A stretch of 64,000 nucleotides of DNA from Endozoicomonas sp965208385 (GCA_965208385.1 CBDBOO010000109.1:1-64000), one strand, 5' to 3'. Shown: positions 53,901-63,270, numbered from the stretch's first letter. A program made the numbers and translations. Notes: a model not told the origin generated them from the sequence alone.

Positions 53901-54429
53901 GTTCCAGTATGTAAACCACACAATTACTGCCTGATTTGGCCGTAGGTTTGGTTTGTTGAGTAGACTCAGGAGTTGTGGCGATTTTTTTTAACTGGGCCAA
54001 CCAGTTTTTTGTTTCTTTGGTTAAGGTGTTTTTTTTATCCGCACCGGATGATGGTTTGACGACAGTGCCATCGTCGTGATTACTAGCGGCATCTTTATTT
54101 GTATCAGTAGCAGACAAACCCATTAGTTCATTGAGTGAATCAGACCCATATTTTTTTTCAGCCGCCAGCAGCAAAGCACAAGCGTGCTTACAGTTATACT
54201 CTACAGGACAATCACAAAAGCCGCCTATAGGGTCGAATTCTTCATCATAACCGGCAGATGAGAAATCAATCTCTACTTCATACGTTTTGTTACTGGACCC
54301 TCTGACCGTGCCACTGAGTAAACTCTTCTTTTTATTCAGCTCAACATGGAATACTTTTTTTCGGTTAAAATAGTCAATACCACGCTTCGCCGTAGTAGAG
54401 CCGAAAAGATCAATCAAATCAATATTCAA
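50986..54429 (-). CDS. SWIM zinc-finger SNF2-family helicase
   Basis: 1147 residues. An N-terminal SWIM finger (CDCPVEYNCKHA, Cys72/74/80 and His82) is followed by a Lys/Thr-rich linker, a long middle region, then the SNF2 ATPase. Walker A is in ADDMGLGKTIQTLAHL (about 700-715), motif II is DEAQ (about 799), then CITGTPMENHLGELWSLFDF, and the C-terminal lobe has ILIFSQFTSMLLLIEKRL and DRAHRIGQDKPVFVYKL. Such enzymes move along DNA to displace proteins or remodel complexes. It is last in a leftward group after recD2 (57840) and a SEC-C gene (55566), with a 261-bp gap to the latter. Intact. Confidence 0.9.
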   Translation of the reverse strand: MNIDLIDLFGSTTAKRGIDYFNRKKVFHVELNKKKSLLSGTVRGSSNKTYEVEIDFSSAGYDEEFDPIGGFCDCPVEYNCKHACALLLAAEKKYGSDSLNELMGLSATDTNKDAASNHDDGTVVKPSSGADKKNTLTKETKNWLAQLKKIATTPESTQQTKPTAKSGSNCVVYILELNHSQEMVARIYLSRYLKKGGFGKPSVYRNAYNCLHHNSWPASMADSDKHIIKLAYLHRMINEYYGDISLSGEHGLELLNKIGATGRCLVDSGRMIPVQTGKKVKGDVRWVLDEEGLQRSALYESTTDNRLNLLLTEPASYLKVMRETAEYGELINVPETPVLNALLKAPPLNEAAVEETAKALPSLIKGKGQKSVQIPKKMQVLMVEPKAVLVLDGIPFGENKKTPEKLARARLFFSYNGQRVEHSNTKDTLHTDTTDNQVIPRQAIQENEFRYDLPVNMRPAYMSLSSDSNTSSSQNSRPIGLDEHDLIMGLPGADYRRYWLYFISEEMPELEDQGWVIEMEESFPFQFETLSEDDWYAELDESEMDWFTLRLGINIDGKSIDLLPLLARQINQLPTAAELKKMPKEALIPVALPGGRFVKLPAERLRLIVGTLIELFGERPLEEYRLQTHHAELWQELNDQLGLPWAGGEKLSALSKKLKTFKRLKKVKPDKQLNAELRSYQQEGLSWLQFLREYGLNGILADDMGLGKTIQTLAHLQLEKQRLGAALPPSLVVCPTSLIHNWKNEAKRFTPNLNIHIHHGAQRDSDAIDKADLVLTSYGVIQRDFEQLSQKKFHLLALDEAQSVKNPGSKSANAVRCLQADHKLCITGTPMENHLGELWSLFDFLMPGFLGARDQFTRFYRTPIEKHSNQHQSKKLQKRVAPFMLRRSKDLVAKELPPKTEIIRTTELSGKQRDLYETIRASMEAKVQSEIEKKGLARSQIIILDALLKMRQVCCDPSLVKLDQAKEVKESAKLDLLMNLVQPIVEEGRKILIFSQFTSMLLLIEKRLKAVGIDWVKLTGQTRDRNQPVQSFQNEDVPVFLISLKAGGTGLNLTAADTVIHYDPWWNPAVEDQASDRAHRIGQDKPVFVYKLVTEGTVEEKIQALKEKKQAIAASLYGKKGENKKQSLTADDLGVLFEPLRAPENSD

Positions 54430-54690
54430 ACTGTGGATAGTCCATATTATTTATGAGCCGGTGATACAAAGACACCGTCAATAGGTTAGTGGAGAAAAAT
54501 GGTCATTATACTTGAACTCTAAGGCTTGGTGTGAATTACGAGCAGTCTTACAGTAAAACGAAACGGCGGTAGTAGATCATTTCTGACCTCAATCGTTTTT
54601 CAATTTTTATCCTGAAGATTTTTATTCACGTAACCATGAATCCTTTCCATGTTTTGTAAAGAGTGCGCTCACTGTCATTAATTAATGGAT

Positions 54691-55566
54691 CTAATTAAGA
54701 CAACATTTCTTATACTTTTTGCCACTGCCACAAGGGCAGGAATCGTTGCGGCCGACTGCAGCTATCGTTTTGGCAGAATTAGAGGGGGCGGAGTAAGCAG
54801 AATCAATCAACTTCCCTTGAACTTGAGTACGGTCAAAATAAGAGAGGTACCACTTCCTTATCCGTTTATAGCGTTGCCCAAGTTCTTTGATGTCGATAAC
54901 TTTCAGTACTTCATGCATAATATCTGATGGGTTTAAACTTTCGGATTGTCCTGTTTGCGTTTCTACCTTGTGCTTGCCCGTCTTCAAATTAATGGCCAGC
55001 AAGAAATCATCTTTATCACTCCAATCCTTATCATCCGAAACAATTGACAAATGCACCTGAGAGCAGTGACAACTGCGATTAACGCAATACAGATCCATTG
55101 CTAAATACCGGCTACCCTCGAATTCAAAACTAATAACCGGCTGAAAAGGCAAAACTTCTTCGTAGCCAATCAGAACAGAAGTTTCCTCCACATCATAGAT
55201 TGGAAATGCAGGTTCAAGCTTATCCAGGTCAGCTGTCAGTGTGACACGAGCCTTGAAGGCATAATATTCCTGATTTAAAAGTTCCCAGTCGCTGTAATCC
55301 ATATCATTGATAAAGGAATCATAGACCCCGTCGGTAACATCCTCTTCCCTTACCATGGTCTTCTCTGATAGATCTAATGTTAAACCCAGCTGCTGAATCG
55401 GACTAGTTGTTTCAACAGAGTCCAGCTCCAGCAATATCAGCTGACAATCACACAGAGGGTTTTGACAACCATTGAGTTGAACCGAAAAAAGCTGACGAAT
55501 ACCGACACCCAAAGGAAACGAGCATTCTAGTTGCTGGTCTGTTTCACGATTTGATTTTGATAACAC
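54691..55566 (-). CDS. SEC-C motif protein
   Basis: 291 residues ending in a SEC-C zinc motif (GRNDSCPCGSGKKYKKCC), a Cys-rich tail also found on SecA and many uncharacterised proteins. The body has two similar Cys patterns, CQNPLCDCQLILLELD (about residue 36) and CVNRSCHCSQVHLSI (about 160), suggesting an internal duplication. It lies 54 bp downstream of recD2 and is probably cotranscribed. Function unknown. Confidence 0.8.
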   Translation of the reverse strand: MLSKSNRETDQQLECSFPLGVGIRQLFSVQLNGCQNPLCDCQLILLELDSVETTSPIQQLGLTLDLSEKTMVREEDVTDGVYDSFINDMDYSDWELLNQEYYAFKARVTLTADLDKLEPAFPIYDVEETSVLIGYEEVLPFQPVISFEFEGSRYLAMDLYCVNRSCHCSQVHLSIVSDDKDWSDKDDFLLAINLKTGKHKVETQTGQSESLNPSDIMHEVLKVIDIKELGQRYKRIRKWYLSYFDRTQVQGKLIDSAYSAPSNSAKTIAAVGRNDSCPCGSGKKYKKCCLN

Positions 55567-55620
55567 AATATTTCTCCTTCGGGCTAATGATCAACTTATA
55601 GATAGCTATTTATAGCACTA

Positions 55621-57840
55621 TCACCTAAGTCTCTCCTGCAAATTCGTTAACCTTTTCGTGGATTTAACCGTTCTGACTGCCATGCCAACGGCCTTGGGTT
55701 GTCCTATCAGAACCACCAGTTGCTTTCCACGAGTTACCCCCGTGTAGAGCAAGTTCCTTTCCAGCAAAGTGTAGTGCTGCATCGCCATGGGAATTACCAC
55801 GCAAGGGTATTCCGAACCCTGACTTTTATGAATGGTGGTAGCGTAAGCCAGTGCCACTTCGTCCAGTTCATTGACCTGATAAAGCACCTCTCGGCTCGCC
55901 TTGTGATCACCAAAATCAATAACCAACTCACTTTCTTCAATATCGATGCTGATGACCCGACCAATATCTCCATTAAACACTTCCTTATCGTAATTATTCA
56001 CCGTCTGAATCACTTTATCGCCGGGTGCATAGGTCCAACCGTAACGAGTGACTTTAGGGTGAGCGTCTGCGTTCAAGGCTTCCTGAAGTGCTACATTCAG
56101 GCTTCTAGCTCCCAGCCCGCCCCGATTCATCGGAGCTAATACCTGAATATCTTTTACTGGATCAAAGCCGAATTTTTGAGGCAATCGTCGGGTAACCACC
56201 GCCATCAGTTTATTGAATAACTCTTCTGGGTCTTCACCAGTGAGATAATAGAAATCCGTCTCATCGCCCTTTCTGGTCTGTTTAGGAGCCAGCCCTTTAT
56301 TAATGGCGTGAGCTCCGGTGATAATCTGAGAAGTGGCTGCTTGCCGGAAAATTTCGGTGAGTCGAGCCACCGGTACACTGCCTGATTCAATAAGATCATT
56401 CAGCACCGAACCTGGCCCCACTGAGGGAAGCTGATCCACATCCCCCACTAGCAATACTGCACTGTTATTCGGCACAGCCCGTAACAGCTGGTTCATCAGG
56501 ACTATATCCACCATGGAGGACTCATCTACCACCAACAGATCAGTTTCAAGAGGATTTTCTGCATTGCGTTTGAAATCAAAGGAAGACGGATCAAAATCCA
56601 GTAATCGGTGAATGGTTGTCGCTTTCTGACCTGTCGACTCCGAAAGCCGTTTGGCGGCACGACCGGTAGGCGCACATAATGTGACCTGAGCTTTTTTAGC
56701 CTGGATGATTTTCAGGATACTGTTAACCGTGGTCGTTTTTCCCACACCGGGGCCACCGGTAACAATGCAAAACTTTTGACCGATCGCCTGTTCGACAGCC
56801 AATTTCTGGGAACCAGACAATTCAATACTGTTTTTCTGTTCCACCCAGGGAATGGCTTTTTCCAGATCAATCCCTGCCCAGTGCGTATCGCCCTTCAATA
56901 ACCGTTTTACATGTTTGGCTACACCGAGTTCTGCACGATGCAGGGGCGCAAGAAAAAGACAGGGAATATCATCAATCATCTCAGGTGTTAAGCGTTCTTC
57001 ACTCACTTCGCACTGGATAGCTTCTTGAATGGTCTCTTCCGGAATTTCCAGCAGTTGTACTGAATCACGAATTAAGTCATTAAAAGGTTGGGCGCAATGA
57101 CCATTGCCGGATACTTCCTGCAACACATGTCGTACACCTGCTTGAGCTCGCATTAATGAAACCCGATCTATACCCAGTTGTTGTGCGAGATCGTCAGCGG
57201 TTTTAAACCCTATGCCGTGAATATCCAATGCCAGTCGATACGGGTTCTCGGATACTTTGGCGACCGATGCATCACCATAGGTTTTATAAATCCTGACGGC
57301 TCTGGCGGTTCCAACACCATGGGACTGTAGAAACACCATAATTTCCCGAATGGCTTTTTGCTCCGACCAGGCCGAGGTAATCTTCTCTCGTCGTTTTTTG
57401 CCAATCCCATCCAACTCCAGCAGCCGTTCAGGTTTTTCTTCGATGATATCGAACACCTGTTCACCGAAAGCTTTCACCAATCGTTTGGCAAAGTGCGGCC
57501 CCACGCCTTTTACCATGCCGGAACCCAGGTATTTTTCGATCCCTTCCAGGGTGGTAGGCGTAATGGTTTTAATCTGCTTAACCTTGAACTGCACTCCGTG
57601 CTTATTATCGTTAAACCAGATCCCCGAGGTTTCCACAAATTCACCGGGCGTGATTGACGGTGTACTGCCGGTCATAGTCACAAGCTCTCGCTGACCTTTG
57701 ACGGTCACACGTATCACAAAAAAACCGGACTCCTCGCTGTGGAAAGTCACACGCTCAACGGAACCCTGAAGATGAACTATAGGTTGATGATCAGTTTGTG
57801 GTTGCTGTCTAACAGGTGAAGCGTGTTCGGGGAGTTGCAT
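55621..57840 (-). CDS. recD2: RecD2-type 5'-3' DNA helicase
   Basis: 739 residues, the normal RecD2 length for bacteria, with no RecBC partner nearby. The N-terminal OB-like region is followed by tandem helix-hairpin-helix segments (GSGMVKGVGPHFAKRLVKAF; LLELDGIGKKRREKI; LDIHGIGFKTADDLAQQLG), Walker A GGPGVGKTT (about 357-366), Walker B DESSMVD, GDVDQLPSVGPG, and the C-terminal helicase motif YATTIHKSQGSEYPCVV and TGVTRGKQLVVLIG. RecD2 enzymes unwind forked DNA in replication and repair. First gene of the leftward group. Confidence 0.93.
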   Translation of the reverse strand: MQLPEHASPVRQQPQTDHQPIVHLQGSVERVTFHSEESGFFVIRVTVKGQRELVTMTGSTPSITPGEFVETSGIWFNDNKHGVQFKVKQIKTITPTTLEGIEKYLGSGMVKGVGPHFAKRLVKAFGEQVFDIIEEKPERLLELDGIGKKRREKITSAWSEQKAIREIMVFLQSHGVGTARAVRIYKTYGDASVAKVSENPYRLALDIHGIGFKTADDLAQQLGIDRVSLMRAQAGVRHVLQEVSGNGHCAQPFNDLIRDSVQLLEIPEETIQEAIQCEVSEERLTPEMIDDIPCLFLAPLHRAELGVAKHVKRLLKGDTHWAGIDLEKAIPWVEQKNSIELSGSQKLAVEQAIGQKFCIVTGGPGVGKTTTVNSILKIIQAKKAQVTLCAPTGRAAKRLSESTGQKATTIHRLLDFDPSSFDFKRNAENPLETDLLVVDESSMVDIVLMNQLLRAVPNNSAVLLVGDVDQLPSVGPGSVLNDLIESGSVPVARLTEIFRQAATSQIITGAHAINKGLAPKQTRKGDETDFYYLTGEDPEELFNKLMAVVTRRLPQKFGFDPVKDIQVLAPMNRGGLGARSLNVALQEALNADAHPKVTRYGWTYAPGDKVIQTVNNYDKEVFNGDIGRVISIDIEESELVIDFGDHKASREVLYQVNELDEVALAYATTIHKSQGSEYPCVVIPMAMQHYTLLERNLLYTGVTRGKQLVVLIGQPKAVGMAVRTVKSTKRLTNLQERLR

Positions 57841-58101
57841 AAAAAGGCTTTACTATATGGGAGGGCTTATAAAACCAGATACTAACAAACCTTTGGTAAC
57901 CAAACGACCACTTAACTGTTTTGAAGTATCCTGCGAATCGGAGTGATGAGTTTGGAAGGAAAAATAACGTTACGTTGGATTCAGCAGTAAGTGCCAACAA
58001 TCTTTCTTGGATCAGAAAAATGGTTTTTACGACAAGACCAACCAGAAACATTCCGATGTTATAAAATGTATTAATCAGGCTGCGTAGCCATTAAAAAGAA
58101 A

Positions 58102-58539
58102 GTGGTGCTGATAAGTGCTTTACTGTCATCGATTCAGTCATTGAGGGTGACCTCCTTGAGGTTGCAGAGCTTGTTATTGTGTTTGACAATTGACAGTCGA
58201 TCATTGCATAGAGCACTCACGGTGACAGAGACAACCATTATTCTCGTTTTAGCGGGCAAAGCTGCCCTCTTGCAACTTCACCAACGACATCAACAAACAT
58301 CTCAGGATGATACTCAGTATATTTCTGCCTTGAAATCCGTGATTCAAGGGATATCTCATGTGGCTGAAGATGCTGTGAGCCAGCAGCAGGTCAAACAGGA
58401 ATTACTGAAATATGCAAGGGATGGATATGTGCAATGGACACTTGAGAGCCATAATGACAATGAAGACCCCCAGCAGATGATGGAGGAAGGATTGTACTGG
58501 TTCGACTATATCTACGAGCATGAAAAATATCCTGACTAG
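58102..58539 (+). CDS. hypothetical protein beside the SWIM-finger gene
   Basis: The frame is open from 58102, but the first 40 codons look non-coding. A GTG at 58222 (VTETTIILVLAGKAALLQLH) gives about 105 residues. The protein has one apolar N-terminal segment and an acidic C-terminus ending EEGLYWFDYIYEHEKYPD. It overlaps the first in-frame ATG of the next gene by 20 bp. No family is recognised. Confidence 0.45.
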   Translation: MVLISALLSSIQSLRVTSLRLQSLLLCLTIDSRSLHRALTVTETTIILVLAGKAALLQLHQRHQQTSQDDTQYISALKSVIQGISHVAEDAVSQQQVKQELLKYARDGYVQWTLESHNDNEDPQQMMEEGLYWFDYIYEHEKYPD

Positions 58540-58567
58540 CAACCGAACTGTGACCAAAAATGCCGTG

Positions 58568-60366
58568 ATGTATAAATTCGAGATGACCGATTCACTTCTT
58601 ATTGAACTGGCAGGAGAGCGTTCTTTTGAACGCGGTGAAGATTATTATCACCGTGGTGCCGTGGAAGAACTGAGCATTCGCGGTGAGCATATTACTGCTG
58701 ATGTGCAGGGTGGTGAAGCGTACGTAGTACAACTGGTGTATAACCAAAACAGTTTACAAGGCAGTTGTGATTGCCCGGCTTCCAGCAATGTAGGGTTTTG
58801 TAAGCATTGCGTTGCAGCGGCTATGGCGCTTCGGGACGAGCTTGCTGAACCATCAAGCGCTTGGAAAAAAACCAAGCCCATAGATGTGATTAGTACGTTT
58901 CTCCGGCAGCAAAGTAAAGAGCGGTTAATCGCCGATTTACTGGATTTAATTGATAGTAATAGGCAATTAAGGCATGAATGGCTGATTCGTGCTGAAAGTG
59001 GGCTGAATGTTATGGATAAGGCAACGATTCAAAAACGAATTACAACGGCTATTCCTCACAATCGTTTTTGTTGCTCATACAGTGAAGTGCGTACTTTTGT
59101 GTGCTGAATAATTAGCCAAACAGAGAAAGTTAGTGCCAAATGAGATCGCCCTGCTCATACAGTGAAGTGCGTGCCTATTTTTCGGACGTTGAGCATTCTT
59201 TGGAGCTGCTGGCTGAACCCATTGATCATATGCCTTCACCAGATCAGATTGAATTGCTGGACTATGCCCTTGAACGGATCGTTAACACTCAGGAATCAGT
59301 GGATGATTCTGGTGGTTTTCGCTATAACTCCATCAACCTGATTCACCGGATGTATCTTGATGCGTTTGAAGCGGTGGATTGGTCGGATGACAAAAAAGCG
59401 GAGCATCTCATCAAGCTACTGATCAATGATGATTATAATCTCTATGGTGAAATCCCCAATGATTATATCAACATCGTAAGTTCTCAGTGCGTTGAGCTAT
59501 TTTATCAAAAAGTTCAGTCTCGATGGGATCAGCTTCCACCTCTGGATACGGATGACTGGGATGAAAGAAGAGAATACGATGCTTTGTTACGGGTGTTGGA
59601 AGGCAAAGCTAAAACCTGCAACGATACGGCGACCTTGATCTGGCTTAACCGTAAAGTAGCAAATAGTGGTTGTGATTTTCTACAGCTGGCTAAATGGAGT
59701 ATTGAGCTGGAGCGGTTTGAAGAGGCTCAAGCATTTATTAAAAAGGCGGGAAAACAACATCATTCCAACAACAGCGCTGATATCCATGAAGCACAGCAAA
59801 GCTTGCTGTTGAAAACGGGGAGGGTTCATGATGCTCTGGAAGCTCAGTGGCAGCAGTTTCAAACATTATCGTCCTATTCTTCTTATCAATCCCTGTTGCA
59901 AACAAGTGAACAAGCCCAGAGCAAAAAAGACTGGAAGCGAATAGCTGTTGATTGGCTGAAACAACAACTTTCCGATAAAAATACTTTTAGTACACGACAT
60001 TTGTCAGAGATTCTGATGTCTATTTATCTAGCCGATAAGGATGTTGGCGAAGCCTGGCAACTGTCCCAACAGTATGAATTCGATATTCCTCACCTGAAAC
60101 AACTAGCGATACTGCTCACACATGATGTTAAAAGAGCGTCGGCACTTTATGTGCTTATGGCAGATCGTTATGTGAACCAGACCTGCAATGAGAGTTACCA
60201 ACAAGCTATTTCCCTGTTGCAGGACATGGCTGCGCTCTCACAATCCTCTGAGCACCAGATAAACATGGTAAAAGTGCTTGAGCAGATGCGGGAGAAGTTC
60301 CGGCTTAAGCGCAATTTTATCAAATGGTTAAATGAAGCTTTTCCGAGAGATTCAATCGTACATTGA
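58568..60366 (+). pseudogene. SWIM zinc-finger protein broken by a MITE fragment
   Basis: The first part (58568-59092; a start at 58520 is also possible) carries a SWIM finger, CDCPASSNVGFCKHC. After 80 inserted bases (59 bp of MITE plus a 21-bp duplication) the frame is lost. It resumes in another register at CSYSEVRAYFSDVEHSLELL and continues to 60366 as a long helical, TPR-like region (YDALLRVLEGKAKT, VHDALEAQWQQFQTL). Without the insertion the protein would be about 570 aa. It resembles SWIM-domain proteins encoded next to SNF2 helicases, and an SNF2/SWIM gene is indeed nearby. Confidence 0.8.
59093..59151. repeat. 59-bp fragment of the type-B MITE with long duplication
   Basis: The 59 bp match the right end of the MITE at 36380-36543, from ACTTTTGTGTGCTGAATAAT to GATCGCCC. 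Only one terminal repeat is present. It is flanked by a 21-bp direct repeat TGCTCATACAGTGAAGTGCG+T (59072-59092, 59152-59172). Confidence 0.9.
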
Positions 60367-60391
60367 TTTTTTCCTGTATTGAGGTGCTGTT

Positions 60392-60733
60392 ATGTCTATG
60401 GATGAAAATCCGGAAATTGAAGAGCGTATTCAGAACGAAATTGTCGTTGACTGCTACGATTCCGAAGAAGTAGCGATGGGGTGGTATTACTATTTGGATG
60501 ACCATATTGGTTTTCCCTTTATGGCAACTTGCTTCAAAGAGCTGGATATTTCACCTCTGAAAAAAGGAGAGAAAGTTCCGGTAACGGGAATGAGCGATAT
60601 AAACTACTGTACCTCAACCATGCTGGTACAGATCAAATGGCAGGATCGCTCTTTCTCGGTACCTCTTTCTCAACTGGAGTCAGATGAGAAAAACGACAAC
60701 GAAGACACTTTAGAGGCTATGGAGGACTGGGCA
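60392..60733 (+). pseudogene. calcium-binding-type acidic protein gene, 5' part
   Basis: It starts MSMDENPEIEERIQNEIVVD and then CYDSEEVAMGWYYYLDDHIG, followed by FPFMATC, PLKKGEKVPVTGMS and WQDRSFSVPLSQL. This is the compact family annotated as calcium-binding protein in many proteobacteria and cyanobacteria. A ribosome site GAGGTG precedes the ATG. The gene is cut at EDWA by an insertion. Its last codons (EDWAYWVENGRAF-stop) reappear at 62338-62379. The frame continuing into the IS to 60880 is artefactual. Confidence 0.8.
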
Positions 60734-62337
60734 GCACTTCCCCAAAGATTAATTCTGAACAGAATTCGCAAGGCTTTCAGAGTATCTGCTATTTTTAACT
60801 CTCGTGAAGTCATTCGTATTAACAACTCAGTCAGACCACAATGCCTGCTTCCCAAAAGAAAGCCCTTGCCGATGACCTGATTCAGGTCGTCTCTGACCAA
60901 GCGGCTAAAATACCTGACCCTCGTCCTAATCAGATCGACGACAAAATCCCACTGCATGATGCCGTTATGTCTGCTCTGGCCATGTTTCATCTGAAGTTCT
61001 CGTCCCTACTCCAGTTTGATGAAGACAGGCGCGAACCAGACATCGGAATACAACCTAAACACCCTATACAGGGTGGGAAAAGTGCCCAGTGACACTCATA
61101 TTCGCTGCATGCTGGATCCAGTGCCCACTCGAGAACTGTCTCGGCTGTTTACCGCCTTATTCCATTTTGTTCAGCGCAGTGGACGATTGAAACAGTTCAG
61201 ATATTTTAAGGAGGGTTATCTTGCTCCAATGGATGGCACCGGGCACTTCAGCTCTGGAAAGATCAGTTGTAGCGAGTGCTGCATCAAGAAACCCGACAGC
61301 GAAAACCCACTGTATTATCACCAACTGCTGGGCATCTGCATCGTTAAACCTGGAATTAAGGAAGTCTTGCCACTGATGCCTGAACCCATCATTCAACAGG
61401 TAGATGCCTCTAAAAACGATTGCGAAGTCAATGCCCTGAAGCGAGCGCTTGAACACATTCACAAGGATCACCCGAAGCTAAGATTGGTATTGAATCTTGA
61501 TGACCTATATTCCAAGGGGCCCACCATTACACTGATTCGGTCTTATAACCATCACTACATTAGCGTTGCCAAGGAAAGTGACCATGTTGCCCTTTTTGAA
61601 GCCGTGGATGAACTGGACAAACAGGATAAAGTCACTCGATTTGAGTATACAGACGACCAAGGGCACCGGCACTGGTTCCGATTTGTTAACAAAGTTCCAC
61701 TGAACCAAAACCTATAACGATTTGATGGTTAACTTTCTGGAGTACATTGAGTACAACGAGAAAGGTGAGAAATGTTACAACAACAGCTGGGTCACCAGCC
61801 TACGCATAGGTCGAAAGCGCTGCATGTCTATCATGAGAGGAGGGCGAGCTAAATGGAAAATTGAAAATGAAACCTTTAATACGCTGAAAACCCAAGGCTA
61901 CCAACTTGAGCACAATTACGGCCATGGCGATGAACATCTTGCCAGTAATCTGGCGTGTTTAATGTTCCTGGCTTTCCTGATTGACCAGATAGAACAGTTA
62001 TCCTGCCCTTTGTTTAACAAGGCATGGAAAGGGTGCCGTGCCAAAATAAAATTGTGGGAATGCATTCGCAACCACTTTAATAGATTTGCCATAGACACAT
62101 GGTGTGAGCTACTCAAGGCGGTTGCCTATATAAAATCAAAGAATAAACACAGGCCAATCACTCATATTCGCAGTCTGATACCTGACACGTCATAACAGGA
62201 AGGTAGTGCCGGTTTTCAGCGTAGATGATTGACTCCCAAGTCAGCTTATTAGCTGAAAGGTATAGTTTTGTCTTCTAAAGTTAAGGGTATGTTTTTGAAA
62301 TATACCTGTCATCGTCGTGTATTTATAGGGAGTGGCT
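60734..62337 (+). mobile_element. decayed DDE insertion sequence in the calcium-binding gene
   Basis: The insert is flanked by the 12-bp repeat GAGGACTGGGCA (60722-60733, 62338-62349), and the host frame resumes exactly after it. The transposase is broken in two places. The terminal repeats are weak (GGCAGCACTTCC on the left; a GGCACTACCTTCC complement at about 62199-62211 inside the right part), so the exact IS end may be 62211 with extra sequence beyond. Confidence 0.6.
60841..62195 (+). pseudogene. DDE transposase, frameshifted twice
   Basis: Three frames together make one protein. They are 60841 to about 61045 (LADDLIQVVSDQAAKIPDPR), about 61045-61717 (YRVGKVPSDTHIRCMLDPVP; YLAPMDGTGHFSSGKISC; LVLNLDDLYSKGPTI), and 61722-62195 (MVNFLEYIEYNEKGEK; AKWKIENETFNTLKTQGYQL; EHNYGHGDEHLASNL). 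The KIENE.FN....GY.LEHNYGHG block is typical of an IS4-like/ISNCY DDE group whose exact name I cannot give. It is inactive. Confidence 0.75.
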
Positions 62338-62379
62338 GAGGACTGGGCATACTGGGTTGAAAATGGTCGTGCTTTTTGA
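62338..62379 (+). pseudogene. calcium-binding-type gene, 3' tail
   Basis: The frame EDWAYWVENGRAF-stop is the expected C-terminus of the gene begun at 60392, displaced by the insertion. Together the two parts give about 127 residues. Confidence 0.75.
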
Positions 62380-62402
62380 CGGTTAGGTTTTGTTCTATGA
62401 GA

Positions 62403-62598
62403 AACCAGTATATTGATTCGACTTAGAATACCCAAAGAGCAGCGCTACCTACTTCAAAGTCGAGAAGATGGCAGTGTTGAGAGTAAGCATTATGACCATG
62501 ACGATCGTTTATCTGAAAAAAGGGAGGCTGCTGAAATATATACAGCCGAATTAATTAGGATATTAGGAGATTCTGTCGGTTATACGTTGTTGCATTGA
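62403..62598 (+). pseudogene. integrase C-terminal fragment, duplicate of 45290-45477
   Basis: It encodes IRLRIPKEQRYLLQSREDGS and VESKHYDHDDRLSEKREAAE to the stop, one residue (Ile for Val) different from the end of the integrase at 44120. The match begins abruptly at AACCAGTATATTGATTCG, so this is a truncated second copy. The two copies are direct repeats about 17.1 kb apart. Confidence 0.9.
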
Positions 62599-62693
62599 TA
62601 TATTGCATAGGTGAGGTGACATCCTGACACAGCGGATTAGTCATAATTGACCGCAACCTCGTCAATTGGCTTGTCAATGGAAAATCACCTAAT

Positions 62694-62728
62694 CTGTCCT
62701 TTGTCCATAGTCCATGGACAAAGGACAG
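62694..62728. promoter_or_regulatory. palindrome overlapping the leader and ribosome site of 62737
   Basis: CTGTCCTTTGTCCA (62694-62707) and its exact complement (62715-62728) are separated by 7 bp. The right arm abuts the GGAGG ribosome site, eight bases before the ATG. It may be an autoregulatory operator, as in AbiE/MenAT-like operons, or an RNA hairpin that hides the ribosome site. Confidence 0.7.
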
Positions 62729-62736
62729 GAGGAGCC

Positions 62737-63270
62737 ATGAAAGGTCAGGATATTCTGATTCTACTTAAGTTGATCTGCCTGCAACAAAAAAAACCACCAA
62801 CAAACAGCTACTCCGTCAGGGCACTGTCAGCCAGTACGGGGGTGGGCAAGTCTGAGGTCAGCAACTCGCTGTCCCGCAGTGCGAAAGCGGGACTGATGAA
62901 GTCAGATAGAAAGAGTAAATTGCCCAAGGCTAATGCACGGGCACTGCTGGAGTTTATTCCTAACGGCTTGAAGTATGTCTTTCCTGTTAAACCTGGTGAG
63001 CTGGTTCGAGGCATACCCACCGCTTTCGCAGCTCCGGCTCTGGCAGGCAAGCTGATGTCTGCAGGTGACTACATGTCAGTTTGGCCCGATGCCAGTGCCA
63101 ATACCATGGGTATGAAGATAGATCCTCTGTTCAGAAGTGTCCCGGATGCAGTGAAACAAGATGAGTCTCTCTATGAGCTTCTGGCACTGGTCGATGCAAT
63201 TCGGCTGGGTAATCCCAGAGAGTCACAACTGGCGATTCAGCTATTTAAAGAAAGGTTGAAAGCCCCATGA
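62737..63270 (+). CDS. winged-helix-like protein, probable antitoxin partner
   Basis: 177 residues from the ATG at 62737 (MKGQDILILLKLICLQ), chosen for the strong AGGAGG before it. Upstream in-frame codons cross the palindrome. Residues about 5-75 form a winged-helix-like region (SVRALSASTGVGKSEVSNSL). The rest is not recognised (ALLEFIPNGLKYVFPVKPGE). The TGA overlaps the next ATG (ATGA at 63267), so translation is coupled to a nucleotidyltransferase gene. That pairing suggests an AbiEi/MenA-like antitoxin and autorepressor, by inference from gene order. Confidence 0.65.
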   Translation: MKGQDILILLKLICLQQKKPPTNSYSVRALSASTGVGKSEVSNSLSRSAKAGLMKSDRKSKLPKANARALLEFIPNGLKYVFPVKPGELVRGIPTAFAAPALAGKLMSAGDYMSVWPDASANTMGMKIDPLFRSVPDAVKQDESLYELLALVDAIRLGNPRESQLAIQLFKERLKAP

